From: CAYLHF01 sp964383365
Lineage (GTDB): Bacteria; Bacteroidota; Rhodothermia; Rhodothermales; UBA10348
Length of the DNA: 64,000 bases
Direction of reading: 5' to 3'
Assembly (NCBI GenBank): GCA_964383365.1
Contig: CAYLHF010000007.1
Coordinates: 47,767-111,766, forward strand
In this document: piece after piece, positions 1-9,680 of the stretch
Layout of the letters: each line of letters opens with the position of its first letter
Position numbering within the stretch: position 1 is the first letter of the stretch
Made by a program: the position numbers and the translations under genes
The notes under the pieces: model-generated
The model's database searches: none
Told to the model about the DNA's origin: nothing
The model's input: only the letters and a program-made list of their open reading frames with translations

Positions 1-1907
1 ATCGGATAAGATTGAGCTACATGCTCGGGATGCTTGAGATCACGAGTCGGTATGAGCCCCTCAACACCAAGCGGAAGGTCAACAATGATACCATTGTCTT
101 CCTGTCGGAGAATCGTGGCGTTGGTTTTCTGCCCCTCCGCATATACCTGAGCGAACTGATTCCACGGATTCGTGTCAACCTGCTTGTGGCCGAGTGAGAT
201 TCGACGATCGTCCGTGTCAATATTCAACACCACGACATCGAGTTCCTGGCCCTTTTTGACCATCTCGCTCGGATGTTGCACTCTCTTCGTCCAGGACAGA
301 TCACTGATATGGACCAGTCCGTCGATTCCCGGTTCAATCTCAACGAATACGCCAAAGTTGGTGATATTTCTCACCTTGCCGCGCATTACAACTCCTGGTG
401 GGTAGCGGTCGGCGATATTATTCCACGGATCCGGTTCGAGTTGTTTCATACCCAGAGAGATCTTCTTGCTCTCCGTATCGATATTCAAAATCTTTACCGG
501 TACGAGTTGGCCAAGAGAGACCGTCTGACTGGGATGTCGAATATGTTCGGTCCAACTCATTTCTGAAATGTGAACCAGCCCCTCGATTCCTTTCTCCAAT
601 TCGACAAATGCACCGTAGTCCGTAATCGAAACAACTTTCCCTTCGACCGTGGAGTTTGGCGCAAATTTTTCACTGATCGTCTCCCACGGATGCGGTTGAA
701 GCTGCTTCAGACCCAGGGAAATTCTTTGCCGTTCCTTATCGTAGTCCAGTACAACCACGTTCAACTGCTCGTCCAATGTGACCAGCTCGGATGGATGGGA
801 TACTCTGCCCCACGATAGATCGGTGATATGCAGGAGACCATCCACGCCACCGAGATCGATGAAAACACCGAAATCCGTGATATTCTTTACGGTTCCTTCC
901 AGAATCTGCCCTGGCTCCATGGTAGACAGGATAGTCTGTCTCTGAGCCTGTAGATCCTTTTCGATCAGCGCCTTGTGCGATACGACGATATTCTCGTTGA
1001 CCGGATTCAACTTCACAATCTTGAACTCCATTCTCTTTTCGAGATAGGCATCAAAATCGCGTACCGGTCGAACGTCTATCTGGGATCCAGGCAGGAAGGC
1101 TTCCATGGTGTCGAACAGTTCGACGATCATGCCACCTTTGATTCGGCGAACAATAGTTCCTTCCAGCACCTCCTCGTTGTCGAACGCTGTTTCGATGCGT
1201 CTCCAACGTCGGACGGTATCGGCTTTTGTTTTCGAGAGTACGAGCTGACCGTGATAGTCCTCGATCCGTTCGAGAAAAACCTCTACTTCATCGCCAGCGG
1301 CCAGGTCTTCGTCAAATTCTCCCTTGGAAACGATACCGTCGCTCTTGAATCCGATATCGATAACGACATCTTTTTCTCCAATGCTGACGACTCGCCCCGT
1401 TACAATCTCATGTTCAGAGACATTCGTAAGCGTAGTTTCGATGAGGTTTTTGAGATCCTCCTCACCCATACCACTGCTCGCTTCAGCCGGAAGCGACTCC
1501 AGATCTTCGAGCTTTATTACCTCACCGATAATGGCTCCTGTATACCCGATCATACCTGTCTGAGGCGCAATGGGAGTCGGCTCCTCGACGACTTCCTCAG
1601 CTGCACCGGAGTCCGAGACGGTCGATTCCGCCTCAACTTCGTCGTCGGTGGAGGTAGTGGCTTCAGCGTCTTGGGGTTCGCCTGTTTCGGTTGCAGCGCC
1701 GTCTTCAGCGCCGACGATCTCTGACGATTCGTCTTCAGGCGTTGCAATCTCGGCGCTGGTCTCTTCCGGAGTCGCGGTTACCGCTTCCGGAGAAGTCTCT
1801 GCTTTTGTTTCGTCGGCGGAGGAAGATGTGTTTTTCTGATCCTCGGCCGGTTTGACGGTTTCCACCTCCGTGGAGTCGTCGGTTTCGGTGTGCTGGTCTT
1901 CAGCCAT
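1..1907 (-). CDS. rpsA: 30S ribosomal protein S1, 3' end outside window
   Basis: This is ribosomal protein S1, which binds mRNA on the 30S subunit and helps load it for translation. The frame is open from the ATG at 1907 to the window edge, giving 635 codons without a stop. Six S1 (OB-fold) domains are visible, starting near residues 167, 245, 332, 417, 504 and 589. Domains 3-5 carry the typical patterns ending in HITDLSW, HISEMSW and HISDLSW; the sixth is cut by the window. About 115 residues of acidic, Glu/Thr/Ser/Ala-rich low-complexity sequence precede the first domain, which is unusual for bacterial S1 and probably disordered. It lies downstream of cmk on the same strand, the classic cmk-rpsA order. 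Identity is secure from domain number and order; only the function of the acidic extension is unknown. Confidence 0.96.
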   Translation of the reverse strand, partial: MAEDQHTETDDSTEVETVKPAEDQKNTSSSADETKAETSPEAVTATPEETSAEIATPEDESSEIVGAEDGAATETGEPQDAEATTSTDDEVEAESTVSDSGAAEEVVEEPTPIAPQTGMIGYTGAIIGEVIKLEDLESLPAEASSGMGEEDLKNLIETTLTNVSEHEIVTGRVVSIGEKDVVIDIGFKSDGIVSKGEFDEDLAAGDEVEVFLERIEDYHGQLVLSKTKADTVRRWRRIETAFDNEEVLEGTIVRRIKGGMIVELFDTMEAFLPGSQIDVRPVRDFDAYLEKRMEFKIVKLNPVNENIVVSHKALIEKDLQAQRQTILSTMEPGQILEGTVKNITDFGVFIDLGGVDGLLHITDLSWGRVSHPSELVTLDEQLNVVVLDYDKERQRISLGLKQLQPHPWETISEKFAPNSTVEGKVVSITDYGAFVELEKGIEGLVHISEMSWTEHIRHPSQTVSLGQLVPVKILNIDTESKKISLGMKQLEPDPWNNIADRYPPGVVMRGKVRNITNFGVFVEIEPGIDGLVHISDLSWTKRVQHPSEMVKKGQELDVVVLNIDTDDRRISLGHKQVDTNPWNQFAQVYAEGQKTNATILRQEDNGIIVDLPLGVEGLIPTRDLKHPEHVAQSYP

Positions 1908-2066
1908 AGAATTGTTCTGGAATCAACGGGCAGCACGCAATGCGCTGGGGATCCCCGATCTATTCCGGTCTTCTTAAACAAATACCACGAGACAATTCCC
2001 AGTTATCTGCGTGGCGCCATCCGATCGAATACACGAATGGTTTAGCCCATTAAAAACGATCCAAGA

Positions 2067-2738
2067 TTAGGTACGTTCCCGAATTCGATTGACGATTAGA
2101 TCGACCTGTTGATCGAATGTCATTCGTGACGTATCTACGACTATCGCATCTTTTGCGGCTATCAATGGTGACATTGCTCTGGTTCTATCCCGGTCGTCTC
2201 GTTCTCCCATTTCGCGAAGAACGTGCGAAAGTTCTGATTCCTGTCCGGATTCAGCAATCTCTTCGTGCCGTCGTTGAGCCCGAATCGACGGATCTGCATC
2301 GAGGAATATTTTCAGATCTGCATCCGGAAATACGATTGATCCGATATCGCGACCTTCTACAATCACACTACCGCCGGAATCGGAGACGCTTTTTGCAATC
2401 CGGCGCTGTTCGCTGACCATCCGCTCGCGAACGATTGGCAGTGTGCTGACTTTAGACGACATGTCCGTAACTGCTGCGGACCGAATGAGACCGGTGACAT
2501 CGCGTCCCGACAACACGATTTTCATCGTGCCGGCTTCATGGCGAATGTCCAGGTCGAGGTGCGACAGGGTAGCCCGTGCCGCACTGGCGGATACCTCCGT
2601 TTCAGTATCAAGAAACAGAAGGGCTACGCTACGGTACATCGCGCCGGTGTCGAGGTAAAGGAAACCGGTTCTCTTGGCGATTTCTCTTGCCGTTGTACTC
2701 TTTCCTGATCCGGACGGCCCATCTATGGCAATGATCAC
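2067..2738 (-). CDS. cmk: Cytidylate kinase
   Basis: Cytidylate kinase phosphorylates CMP and dCMP to the diphosphates using ATP in pyrimidine nucleotide metabolism. The 223-residue product has the family's usual length. The P-loop GPSGSGKS sits at residues 7-14, followed by the LYLDTGAMYR motif, and further on by EGRDIG and a DRDRTRAMSPL segment, all typical of the family. The start is a GTG (2736-2738, minus strand) immediately before the first beta strand that leads into the P-loop, so an upstream start is unlikely. It is followed 159 nt later by rpsA on the same strand, the conserved bacterial arrangement, and the two are probably co-transcribed. Confidence 0.96.
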   Translation of the reverse strand: MIIAIDGPSGSGKSTTAREIAKRTGFLYLDTGAMYRSVALLFLDTETEVSASAARATLSHLDLDIRHEAGTMKIVLSGRDVTGLIRSAAVTDMSSKVSTLPIVRERMVSEQRRIAKSVSDSGGSVIVEGRDIGSIVFPDADLKIFLDADPSIRAQRRHEEIAESGQESELSHVLREMGERDDRDRTRAMSPLIAAKDAIVVDTSRMTFDQQVDLIVNRIRERT

Positions 2739-2858
2739 TATTTTTCCTATCTATGAATACGGTTGTAACCGAGAGTCTGAAGCTATTCAACGACGGGATC
2801 GCGGACAAACCTGAATTAATTCTGACGTTCAAATCGCTTTTAATTCACTGAACGAACG

Positions 2859-3470
2859 ATGGGAAGTTTAGTCACCACGGACGCATCGAAAATAAGAGTA
2901 CTCGATCACGCCGAAATTGTGCGTCCGAGTCTGGACGTGCTGAACTCGTACGACCGATTTCCAATCACCATACTTCTGGATAACATCCGATCGGCACAGA
3001 ACGTCGGCTCGATTCTGCGAACTGCGGATGCCGTTCGTGCACGAGAGGTCGTAATGACCGGAATCACGCCGGACGCAACGCATAAAGGCGCACTGAAAGC
3101 GAGTCTGGGTGCAGAGCAGTCTGTCCCCTGGCGGGTTGAATCCGACCCCGAACGATTTCTCCGGGAGTTTAGGAGATCGGGCGGAACAGTCGCCATCCTG
3201 GAGATAACCGACAGCCCTACCCTGATCGAATCGATCAATACGCAGGTGTTCCCGATCTGCATGATAGTCGGTAGCGAAATCAAAGGAGTCTCTGAATCAC
3301 TGGTCCGTCAGGCGCATATGGCGCTGGAAATTCCGCAGTTTGGTTTTAAACAGTCATTGAACGTGTCCGTAGCTACCGGCATAGCGCTCTACCAATTGTT
3401 GCAGACGTACTTCCGATTGCATCCTGATGAGCGACCACCCCTATCTTCCGGAATCCAGAACGAGATCTAA
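2859..3470 (+). CDS. SpoU/TrmH-family RNA 2'-O-methyltransferase
   Basis: This is a SPOUT-fold RNA ribose methyltransferase that uses S-adenosylmethionine, acting on tRNA or rRNA. The three SpoU motifs are present in order: motif 1 around residue 42 (NIRSAQNVGSILRTADA), motif 2 around residue 135 (MIVGSEIKGVSE) and motif 3 around residue 166 (SLNVSVATGIALY), which form the trefoil knot. At 203 residues it is a compact TrmH/TrmL-like protein without the extra N-terminal RNA-binding domain of RlmB. The target nucleotide cannot be read from sequence; TrmH (tRNA Gm18) or an rRNA site are both possible. It is divergent from cmk with about 120 nt between the starts, and is followed by the mutase gene after 58 nt. 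Confidence 0.88.
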   Translation: MGSLVTTDASKIRVLDHAEIVRPSLDVLNSYDRFPITILLDNIRSAQNVGSILRTADAVRAREVVMTGITPDATHKGALKASLGAEQSVPWRVESDPERFLREFRRSGGTVAILEITDSPTLIESINTQVFPICMIVGSEIKGVSESLVRQAHMALEIPQFGFKQSLNVSVATGIALYQLLQTYFRLHPDERPPLSSGIQNEI

Positions 3471-3528
3471 GAACGTGAGAACACGAAGTACGGTAACCAT
3501 TACTGCGAATAAGGATCATTTTTGAGGC

Positions 3529-6500
3529 ATGGGTACATCTCAAACAACCTTTTACGCACCATCTGAATCTGACTTCGAACGAGACGTGGAAGCCTCAATT
3601 GAGGCGCTTCTTCAAGACCGTCTCGACCACGCAGGGAATGATTTCTGCGCCCGGCAATTAGGCGTTAAGCATGTTTATACGGCCGTTTCCTCCGATGCCA
3701 ACCGGATGGCTCCACTCGCCGGGCAAGCAGGGTGGCAGATTGCCGCGAGAGTAGAAAGCCGAGATTTCTCATCCAGAGAGAGCATAGATACGCTGATCGA
3801 CCTCGATACCGAGCTATTCGATATCGAACTCTCATCCGGTGACATGGAGCATAGTCCGTTCGGCATTTCTCCCACGCCACCATGTATCGTCGGTGGTTCG
3901 GAACGTGCTCTTCTCGATGTACTCCTCGGACAGAAGAACGCACCCCGAATTGCTGCACTTTTGTTGGACCCATTCGCTGTAACCGTTCGTCGGGAGCTCA
4001 AGGACACCCTGTTAACCACGATCCTGGAAAGGCTTTCCGAACAACGGAATCCGATCAGGCATCCCGTCGGAATCGATGTATCCCTGAGCCAGCGTGCCGG
4101 AATGTCCGCAGAGAAGGCGATTGCTGTTGTTCTACTGGGTATTCATTCCTGGTGCTCTGTTCTCGATGCGCAGAACCTGATGACCGAGGATATCGTCGAG
4201 AGAATGATCGTAGGCTGGTCTTCCATCGCCTCGTTTCCGGGAGAAATAGCTGCTCTTCGTGCTCTCAGGATTCTGACACCCTGTGTTCTTCAGTCCTGGG
4301 GAGTTCGCCCCGGAAGCCCGCACATTCACGTTCGGGCATCTGGCGCATTTACTGACGGGAATGGCCTTGAAAACGACTATATCCGGGCATCCCTTAAATC
4401 GGCCGCATCCGTCCTCGGCGGCTGCGACTCGCTCTCCCTTACTCCTGGCCCTGGACTCACGATGCGAACAAGCCGGGAGCACCTCGATACCCTGCTCGGT
4501 GTGGCCACACAGCAGCTATTACGACACGAATCAGGTATTGGAGATGTAGCCGACCCCGCGGCCGGCGCATACTATGTGGAGGAGTACACAGCGGCTCTGG
4601 CTGCAAGTGCGTATACCCGATTTAAGACGGTGGTGCAAGACGGTTTTGACGTCGAGTTGTTTTCGTCAGAGATCTTACCATCATGGATCGAAATCGATCG
4701 CGCGGAACTCGTCCAGAACGTCGAAGACAAATCTGCAGTATTTGTCGGTATGAATCAGCTGGAATCAGCACGTGATACCCGCTCCCAGGCTGATCTCCCT
4801 GTTCCGAATCATGCGCTCCCGAGCGCGGAGGCCAATCACGATCTGACATTTCTTTTATCCAATGTCGGAATTTCTTCCGACTCCTGTTCGAGATACAAAC
4901 CGTTCAACGCACCGGATTTTCGACGTGTCGCGACCGAATCGATGTCGGCGCCGAGGACAGCGCAAAATACCTCAGACGTAGCCGGTGAGCAGGCGCCGTC
5001 CCGTTATTTCAGGCAGTCCGCTGACGAATTACCACAATTGCGTTCCGTAGCCGGGGCACCACCCTTCCTTCGGGGACCTTATTCGTCCATGTACGCAGAA
5101 CGTCCGTGGACCATCAGACAGTATGCCGGTTTTTCTACCGCAGAGAAGTCAAATGCTTTCTATCGCGCCAATCTTGCGGCCGGACAGAGGGGATTGTCGG
5201 TAGCATTTGACCTTCCAACACATCGGGGATATGACTCGGATCACCCACGAGTTTCCGGTGACGTCGGTAAAGCCGGTGTGGCAATCGATACCGTTGAGGA
5301 CATGAAGCGTCTTTTCGACGGTATTCCCCTTCAGGATATGTCGGTTTCCATGACCATGAACGGGGCCGTGATACCCATAATGGCCTTTTATATTGTTGCC
5401 GCAGAAGAACAGGGAGTTGATCCCGCCAACCTGCGAGGAACCATTCAGAATGATATCCTGAAGGAGTTCATGGTCCGGAATACGTATATCTATCCCCCCG
5501 GACCTTCGATGAGAATTGTGGGAGATATTTTCTCCTACTCGTCGACGCATATGCCGAAGTTCAATTCAATTTCGGTATCGGGCTATCATATACAGGAGGC
5601 CGGTGGTTCGGCGGAAGTAGAACTGGCCTATACACTGGCGGATGGACTCGAATATATAAAGAGTGGTATCGCGGCTGGACTGGCTGTCGACGATTTTGTA
5701 CCCAGAATATCGTTCTTCTTCGGAATCGGAATGGACGTGTTTACCGAAATCGCGAAGCTCCGCGCTGCCCGGTTGCTATGGTCCGAAATTGTCGCCGGAT
5801 TCAACCCCCGTAATCCACGATCTATGGCACTTCGCACCCATTGTCAAACATCGGGTTGGAGTCTCACTGCCCAGAATCAACTCATAAACGTCGCGCGCAC
5901 GTCTCTGGAGGCCCTGGCGGCTGTCCTCGGACATACTCAGTCACTTCACACGAATGCCCTGGATGAAGCCGTCGCGCTTCCGAGTGAGGCTTCTGCCCGG
6001 ATTGCCCGCAATACACAGATGATCCTTCAGGCAGAAACCGGACTGACAAGGGCAATCGACCCGATGGGAGGATCATACTATTTGGAATCCTTGACGGCTG
6101 AATTGGCCAGGAAGGCCCGGGTCCACATGAGCACGATTGAATCCGCGGGTGGAATGACCAAAGCGATTGCTGACGGATTTCCCAAACTCAAGATCGAAGA
6201 AAGCGCCGCCCGGCGCCAGGCTCGAATCGACTCTCGACAGGATATAATCATCGGGTTGAATAAATATGGTTTTGACGACGGAGTAGATCTTGAATATCTG
6301 GAAATAGATAACCGGGAGGTCAGAAATCAGCAGATTGAAAGACTGGAAGATGTCCGGAGTAAACGAGACAATACAGAGGTCGTCCGGTCCCTCAAGGCTC
6401 TGGAGGAAGCCGCCCGGAACCAGCGTACCAACGTACTCGAGGCAGCCATCGTCGCGGCCCGAAACCGCGCGACCGTCGGAGAGATTTCACTGGCACTGGA

Positions 6501-7026
6501 AAACGTATTTGGTCGGTACACCGCCCATAATAAAATGCTCAGTGGCGTATACGCCCGGGCGTCGACAGACGAAAAAGCTATGGCAAAGGTCCGAACGCAC
6601 TCAGATGAATTCTTCCGGTTAACAGGTCGCAGACCTCGGATTCTCGTCGCTAAATTGGGACAGGACGGTCACGATCGTGGAGCTAAAATTATCGCCACTT
6701 CATTCGCCGACCTGGGATTCGATGTCGATATCGGTCCGCTCTTTCAAACTCCGCAGGAAACGGCCCGACAGGCTATCGAAAACGACGTTCATTTGATCGG
6801 GATATCCAGCCTGGCAGGTGCTCATAAGACACTCGTACCAGAATTGATTGATATATTGCATGGAACAGGCCGGGATGACATTACCGTCGTCGTCGGCGGG
6901 GTCATTCCACCGTCCGATGTACAGGAGCTTCTCTCTGGTGGCGTGGCGGCCGTTTTCGGTCCAGGTACCGTCATCACCGATGCAGCAATCAACCTCCTGG
7001 AACAGATGCTGGTTAAATTGAACTGA
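3529..7026 (+). CDS. Methylmalonyl-CoA mutase, small- and large-subunit halves fused
   Basis: Adenosylcobalamin-dependent methylmalonyl-CoA mutase interconverts methylmalonyl-CoA and succinyl-CoA in propionate metabolism. The single 1165-residue frame holds two paralogous parts. Residues 1 to about 410 resemble the non-catalytic MutA barrel (DPAAGAYYVEEY near 342-353, FVGMN near 404). Residues about 510-1165 are a full MutB-type catalytic chain: RPWTIRQYAGF from 525, substrate-channel Tyr686 and His687 in SGYHIQEAG, and the cobalamin-binding DxHxxG with lower-ligand His1048. The MutA half lacks the degenerate B12-like domain that separate MutA subunits carry; a poorly conserved linker of about 100 residues joins the halves. 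MutA and MutB are normally separate adjacent genes, so this is an in-frame fusion. meaB follows 46 nt downstream. The catalytic assignment is firm; the subunit architecture is inferred. Confidence 0.93.
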   Translation: MGTSQTTFYAPSESDFERDVEASIEALLQDRLDHAGNDFCARQLGVKHVYTAVSSDANRMAPLAGQAGWQIAARVESRDFSSRESIDTLIDLDTELFDIELSSGDMEHSPFGISPTPPCIVGGSERALLDVLLGQKNAPRIAALLLDPFAVTVRRELKDTLLTTILERLSEQRNPIRHPVGIDVSLSQRAGMSAEKAIAVVLLGIHSWCSVLDAQNLMTEDIVERMIVGWSSIASFPGEIAALRALRILTPCVLQSWGVRPGSPHIHVRASGAFTDGNGLENDYIRASLKSAASVLGGCDSLSLTPGPGLTMRTSREHLDTLLGVATQQLLRHESGIGDVADPAAGAYYVEEYTAALAASAYTRFKTVVQDGFDVELFSSEILPSWIEIDRAELVQNVEDKSAVFVGMNQLESARDTRSQADLPVPNHALPSAEANHDLTFLLSNVGISSDSCSRYKPFNAPDFRRVATESMSAPRTAQNTSDVAGEQAPSRYFRQSADELPQLRSVAGAPPFLRGPYSSMYAERPWTIRQYAGFSTAEKSNAFYRANLAAGQRGLSVAFDLPTHRGYDSDHPRVSGDVGKAGVAIDTVEDMKRLFDGIPLQDMSVSMTMNGAVIPIMAFYIVAAEEQGVDPANLRGTIQNDILKEFMVRNTYIYPPGPSMRIVGDIFSYSSTHMPKFNSISVSGYHIQEAGGSAEVELAYTLADGLEYIKSGIAAGLAVDDFVPRISFFFGIGMDVFTEIAKLRAARLLWSEIVAGFNPRNPRSMALRTHCQTSGWSLTAQNQLINVARTSLEALAAVLGHTQSLHTNALDEAVALPSEASARIARNTQMILQAETGLTRAIDPMGGSYYLESLTAELARKARVHMSTIESAGGMTKAIADGFPKLKIEESAARRQARIDSRQDIIIGLNKYGFDDGVDLEYLEIDNREVRNQQIERLEDVRSKRDNTEVVRSLKALEEAARNQRTNVLEAAIVAARNRATVGEISLALENVFGRYTAHNKMLSGVYARASTDEKAMAKVRTHSDEFFRLTGRRPRILVAKLGQDGHDRGAKIIATSFADLGFDVDIGPLFQTPQETARQAIENDVHLIGISSLAGAHKTLVPELIDILHGTGRDDITVVVGGVIPPSDVQELLSGGVAAVFGPGTVITDAAINLLEQMLVKLN

Positions 7027-7072
7027 TCCAAGTCGCTGTGGTCCTAATGCCTCGTCCGGCACTCTTTTTCGT

Positions 7073-8059
7073 ATGACACCAGAGCAAACATCGAGAATCC
7101 TGTTTGAAGCAATCGAGTCCGGTGATACGGCTGCCCTGGCCAGAGGCATCACCCTTGTCGAGAGTCATCGCAGCATCGATTTTGACAGCCGCGTGGAACT
7201 TGCCCGTTTCTGTCTCGACAGTCCCAGACGCTCGAACCGAATCGCCATCACCGGGATGCCGGGGTCCGGAAAATCAACACTCATTGATACGCTCGGGGAA
7301 TCGCTTATTTCTCAGGGACACCGGGTGGCTGTCCTGGCCATCGATCCGACCAGTCAGGCTTCTGGAGGAAGTATCCTCGGTGATAAAACGAGGATGGTGA
7401 ATCTTGCGTCGAACACAAATGCTTTTATTCGTCCATCACCTACTGCCGGCATCCTTGGTGGTATCACGGCGATGACAAGAGAGTCGGCGGCACTCTGTAC
7501 CGCAGCAGGATTTGATACGATTATTATCGAAACCGTTGGCGTAGGCCAGTCAGAAATCTCCGTACGGGACGTTGTAGACTTTGTCGCTTATATCACCATC
7601 GCCGGTACCGGAGATGATCTTCAGAATATCAAGCGCGGCATAATGGAGACCGTTGATGCCGTTATCGTTAATAAATCGGATGGCGATCGAATCTCGAGTT
7701 CGAAACAACTGGCAGCACAGATACGAAATACACTTCCCTTGCTCACTCCCCGATTCGCCACATGGAAACCGGAGGTTCATACGATATCTGCTATTGAGTC
7801 TGTCGGAATCGAAGAGTTTCGGTCCCATATCGAATCATTCTTCAACGAACTGGAGCCTACGGGAGTACTGGAAGAACAGCGAGCATTACAACGACTGTCA
7901 TGGTTCAGAGAAGCGGTTACTTACTGCCTGAACATGAGCCTGGCCGGATCGGAATCCTACCAACATCACCGAATTCGTCTTGAGGAACAGATACTCGAGA
8001 GCAACGCCAATCCACTTCAATCGGCAAGAGACCTGGTATCCGGCCTATTTCGAAAGTGA
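7073..8059 (+). CDS. meaB: Methylmalonyl-CoA mutase GTPase chaperone MeaB/ArgK
   Basis: MeaB is a G3E-type GTPase that gates loading of adenosylcobalamin into methylmalonyl-CoA mutase and protects the enzyme from inactivation. The 328-residue protein has Walker A GMPGSGKST at residues 61-69, then the family block DPTSQASGGSILGDKTRM, the switch motif ETVGVGQSE and the guanine-specificity motif NKSD. Length and motif order match MeaB rather than HypB or CooC. It directly follows the mutase gene, the usual partner. Its last 15 nt overlap the 3' end of gltX on the opposite strand. Confidence 0.95.
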   Translation: MTPEQTSRILFEAIESGDTAALARGITLVESHRSIDFDSRVELARFCLDSPRRSNRIAITGMPGSGKSTLIDTLGESLISQGHRVAVLAIDPTSQASGGSILGDKTRMVNLASNTNAFIRPSPTAGILGGITAMTRESAALCTAAGFDTIIIETVGVGQSEISVRDVVDFVAYITIAGTGDDLQNIKRGIMETVDAVIVNKSDGDRISSSKQLAAQIRNTLPLLTPRFATWKPEVHTISAIESVGIEEFRSHIESFFNELEPTGVLEEQRALQRLSWFREAVTYCLNMSLAGSESYQHHRIRLEEQILESNANPLQSARDLVSGLFRK

Positions 8060-9538
8060 AAGGACGCGAACGGCCGTCCGCAGGCGCCTGACGACGGTCT
8101 CCTTTCCGAGATATTCCAGCAACTCGAAGAGTCCGGGACCTGCTACAACGCCACTCACCGCGAGTCTGGCCGGATGAATGAGCCTTCCCGCTCCTATTTC
8201 ACGTCCTTCCGTAATTGCTCTCAAGATGGACTCATACGCCGTTGCATCGACCTCGGTCCGGGATTCAATTGCCGATGCATAGGCCGAAACCAGATCTGGA
8301 GAATCTTCTTTCCAACGCTTCTTCAGACCCTTTTCGTCGTAGGATCGGGGATCCTCGAACAGGTATCTGGCTACCAGAAGATCTGAGGCAAACGAGATCC
8401 GCTCGCGCATCAACTCAACTCCGTCGACGAGTCGTTCATCGGAGACATCGAGACGTGCCTCGGAGAGTAGCGGACGAACGGACCTGGCGATAACAGATGC
8501 CGATTGACGCCGCAGGTGGTATTCGTTGTGCCACTTGAGTTTTGCCAGATCGAACTGAACGCCGGCCTGACCTATCCTGTCGATGCTAAACCGTTCGACG
8601 AGCCCGGCCATGTCGAAGTGTTCCTCGTCATCACCCGGATTCCATCCGAGAAGTGCCAGAAAATTTATCAGTGCTTCCGGTTCATATCCTCCCTTCACAT
8701 AATCCCTGACAGAGACAGGAATTCCGGCTCTGTCGGCACTTCGTTTCGACAGTTTTCCACCTGTCGGACTCAGGATTAGTGGGAGATGGGCCATTTTCGG
8801 TACGGACCATCCGAAGGCTTCGTACAACAGAACATGTTTCGGTGTAGATGGCAACCACTCTTCTCCTCGTATCACATGGGTAATCCTCATCTCATGGTCA
8901 TCCACGACATTGGCCATGTGATAGGTGGGAAATCCGTCTGATTTCATCAGTACCTGATCATCTACATTAACAGAGTCTACCAATACCTTGCCACGCACCA
9001 TGTCCTGGAAGGCGATCAATCGACCCGGGTCGGCTTTCAGACGTACGACGTAGTCTTCTCCCCTGTCCAACCGCTGCTGAACTTCCGACGCCGGCAGGGA
9101 AAGGGAATTCGACATATTGTTTCTTATATCCGACCCATATCGTGGATTCGGATTTTCCGGACACGCTCGCTCCCGCCTCATCGTTTCGATTTCAGCCGGT
9201 GTGTCGAATGCGATGTACGCATTCCCTGATTCAACGAGTTGATCCGCGTACGCACGATATCGGCCCAGCCTCTCAGATTGTCTGTACGGACCTGATTTAC
9301 CCGCTGCGTGAGGTCCCTCGTCGAACATTATTCCGGCCCACTCCATGGAAGACAGGATATCCTTTTCGGCGTCATCGACGAAACGGGTTCGGTCCGTGTC
9401 CTCGATTCTTAGAATAAGAGAGCCCCCCGATTGACGGGCATACAGGTAATTATACAGGGCGGTCCGCAACCCTCCAATATGGAGATATCCGGTGGGGCTG
9501 GGAGCAAATCGGACACGGACGCCTTCGGGTCGATTCAT
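8045..9538 (-). CDS. gltX: Glutamyl-tRNA synthetase
   Basis: This class Ib aminoacyl-tRNA synthetase charges tRNA-Glu with glutamate. With the ATG at 9538 the protein has 497 residues, the normal length, and begins MNRPEGVRVRFAPSPTGYLH, with the class I HIGH signature as HIGG. The KMSKS loop appears as KLSKR, followed by a C-terminal helical anticodon-binding region. A reading frame continues to 9601 but adds 21 residues that the family lacks, so 9538 is preferred. If archaeal-like non-discriminating activity exists it cannot be told from sequence alone. The gene converges with meaB, overlapping by 15 nt, so the two share no room for a separate terminator. Confidence 0.95.
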   Translation of the reverse strand: MNRPEGVRVRFAPSPTGYLHIGGLRTALYNYLYARQSGGSLILRIEDTDRTRFVDDAEKDILSSMEWAGIMFDEGPHAAGKSGPYRQSERLGRYRAYADQLVESGNAYIAFDTPAEIETMRRERACPENPNPRYGSDIRNNMSNSLSLPASEVQQRLDRGEDYVVRLKADPGRLIAFQDMVRGKVLVDSVNVDDQVLMKSDGFPTYHMANVVDDHEMRITHVIRGEEWLPSTPKHVLLYEAFGWSVPKMAHLPLILSPTGGKLSKRSADRAGIPVSVRDYVKGGYEPEALINFLALLGWNPGDDEEHFDMAGLVERFSIDRIGQAGVQFDLAKLKWHNEYHLRRQSASVIARSVRPLLSEARLDVSDERLVDGVELMRERISFASDLLVARYLFEDPRSYDEKGLKKRWKEDSPDLVSAYASAIESRTEVDATAYESILRAITEGREIGAGRLIHPARLAVSGVVAGPGLFELLEYLGKETVVRRLRTAVRVLSLSK

Positions 9539-9680
9539 GAGGACGATGACAGCAGAGTGATGTGGTAATTCGCACGAAGATACACGTCCAATAGATGCCA
9601 CACGTACTTGAGTGACACTCTATAGAAAAGATTCGAAATATCCAGTGCTCGATGCACTTCGTCCCGTAAACACGCGGTAC

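Noticed and set aside
975..1724. 249-codon open frame on the plus strand
   Set aside because: It lies antisense to rpsA, whose S1 domains are unmistakable; the translated frame has no domain pattern.
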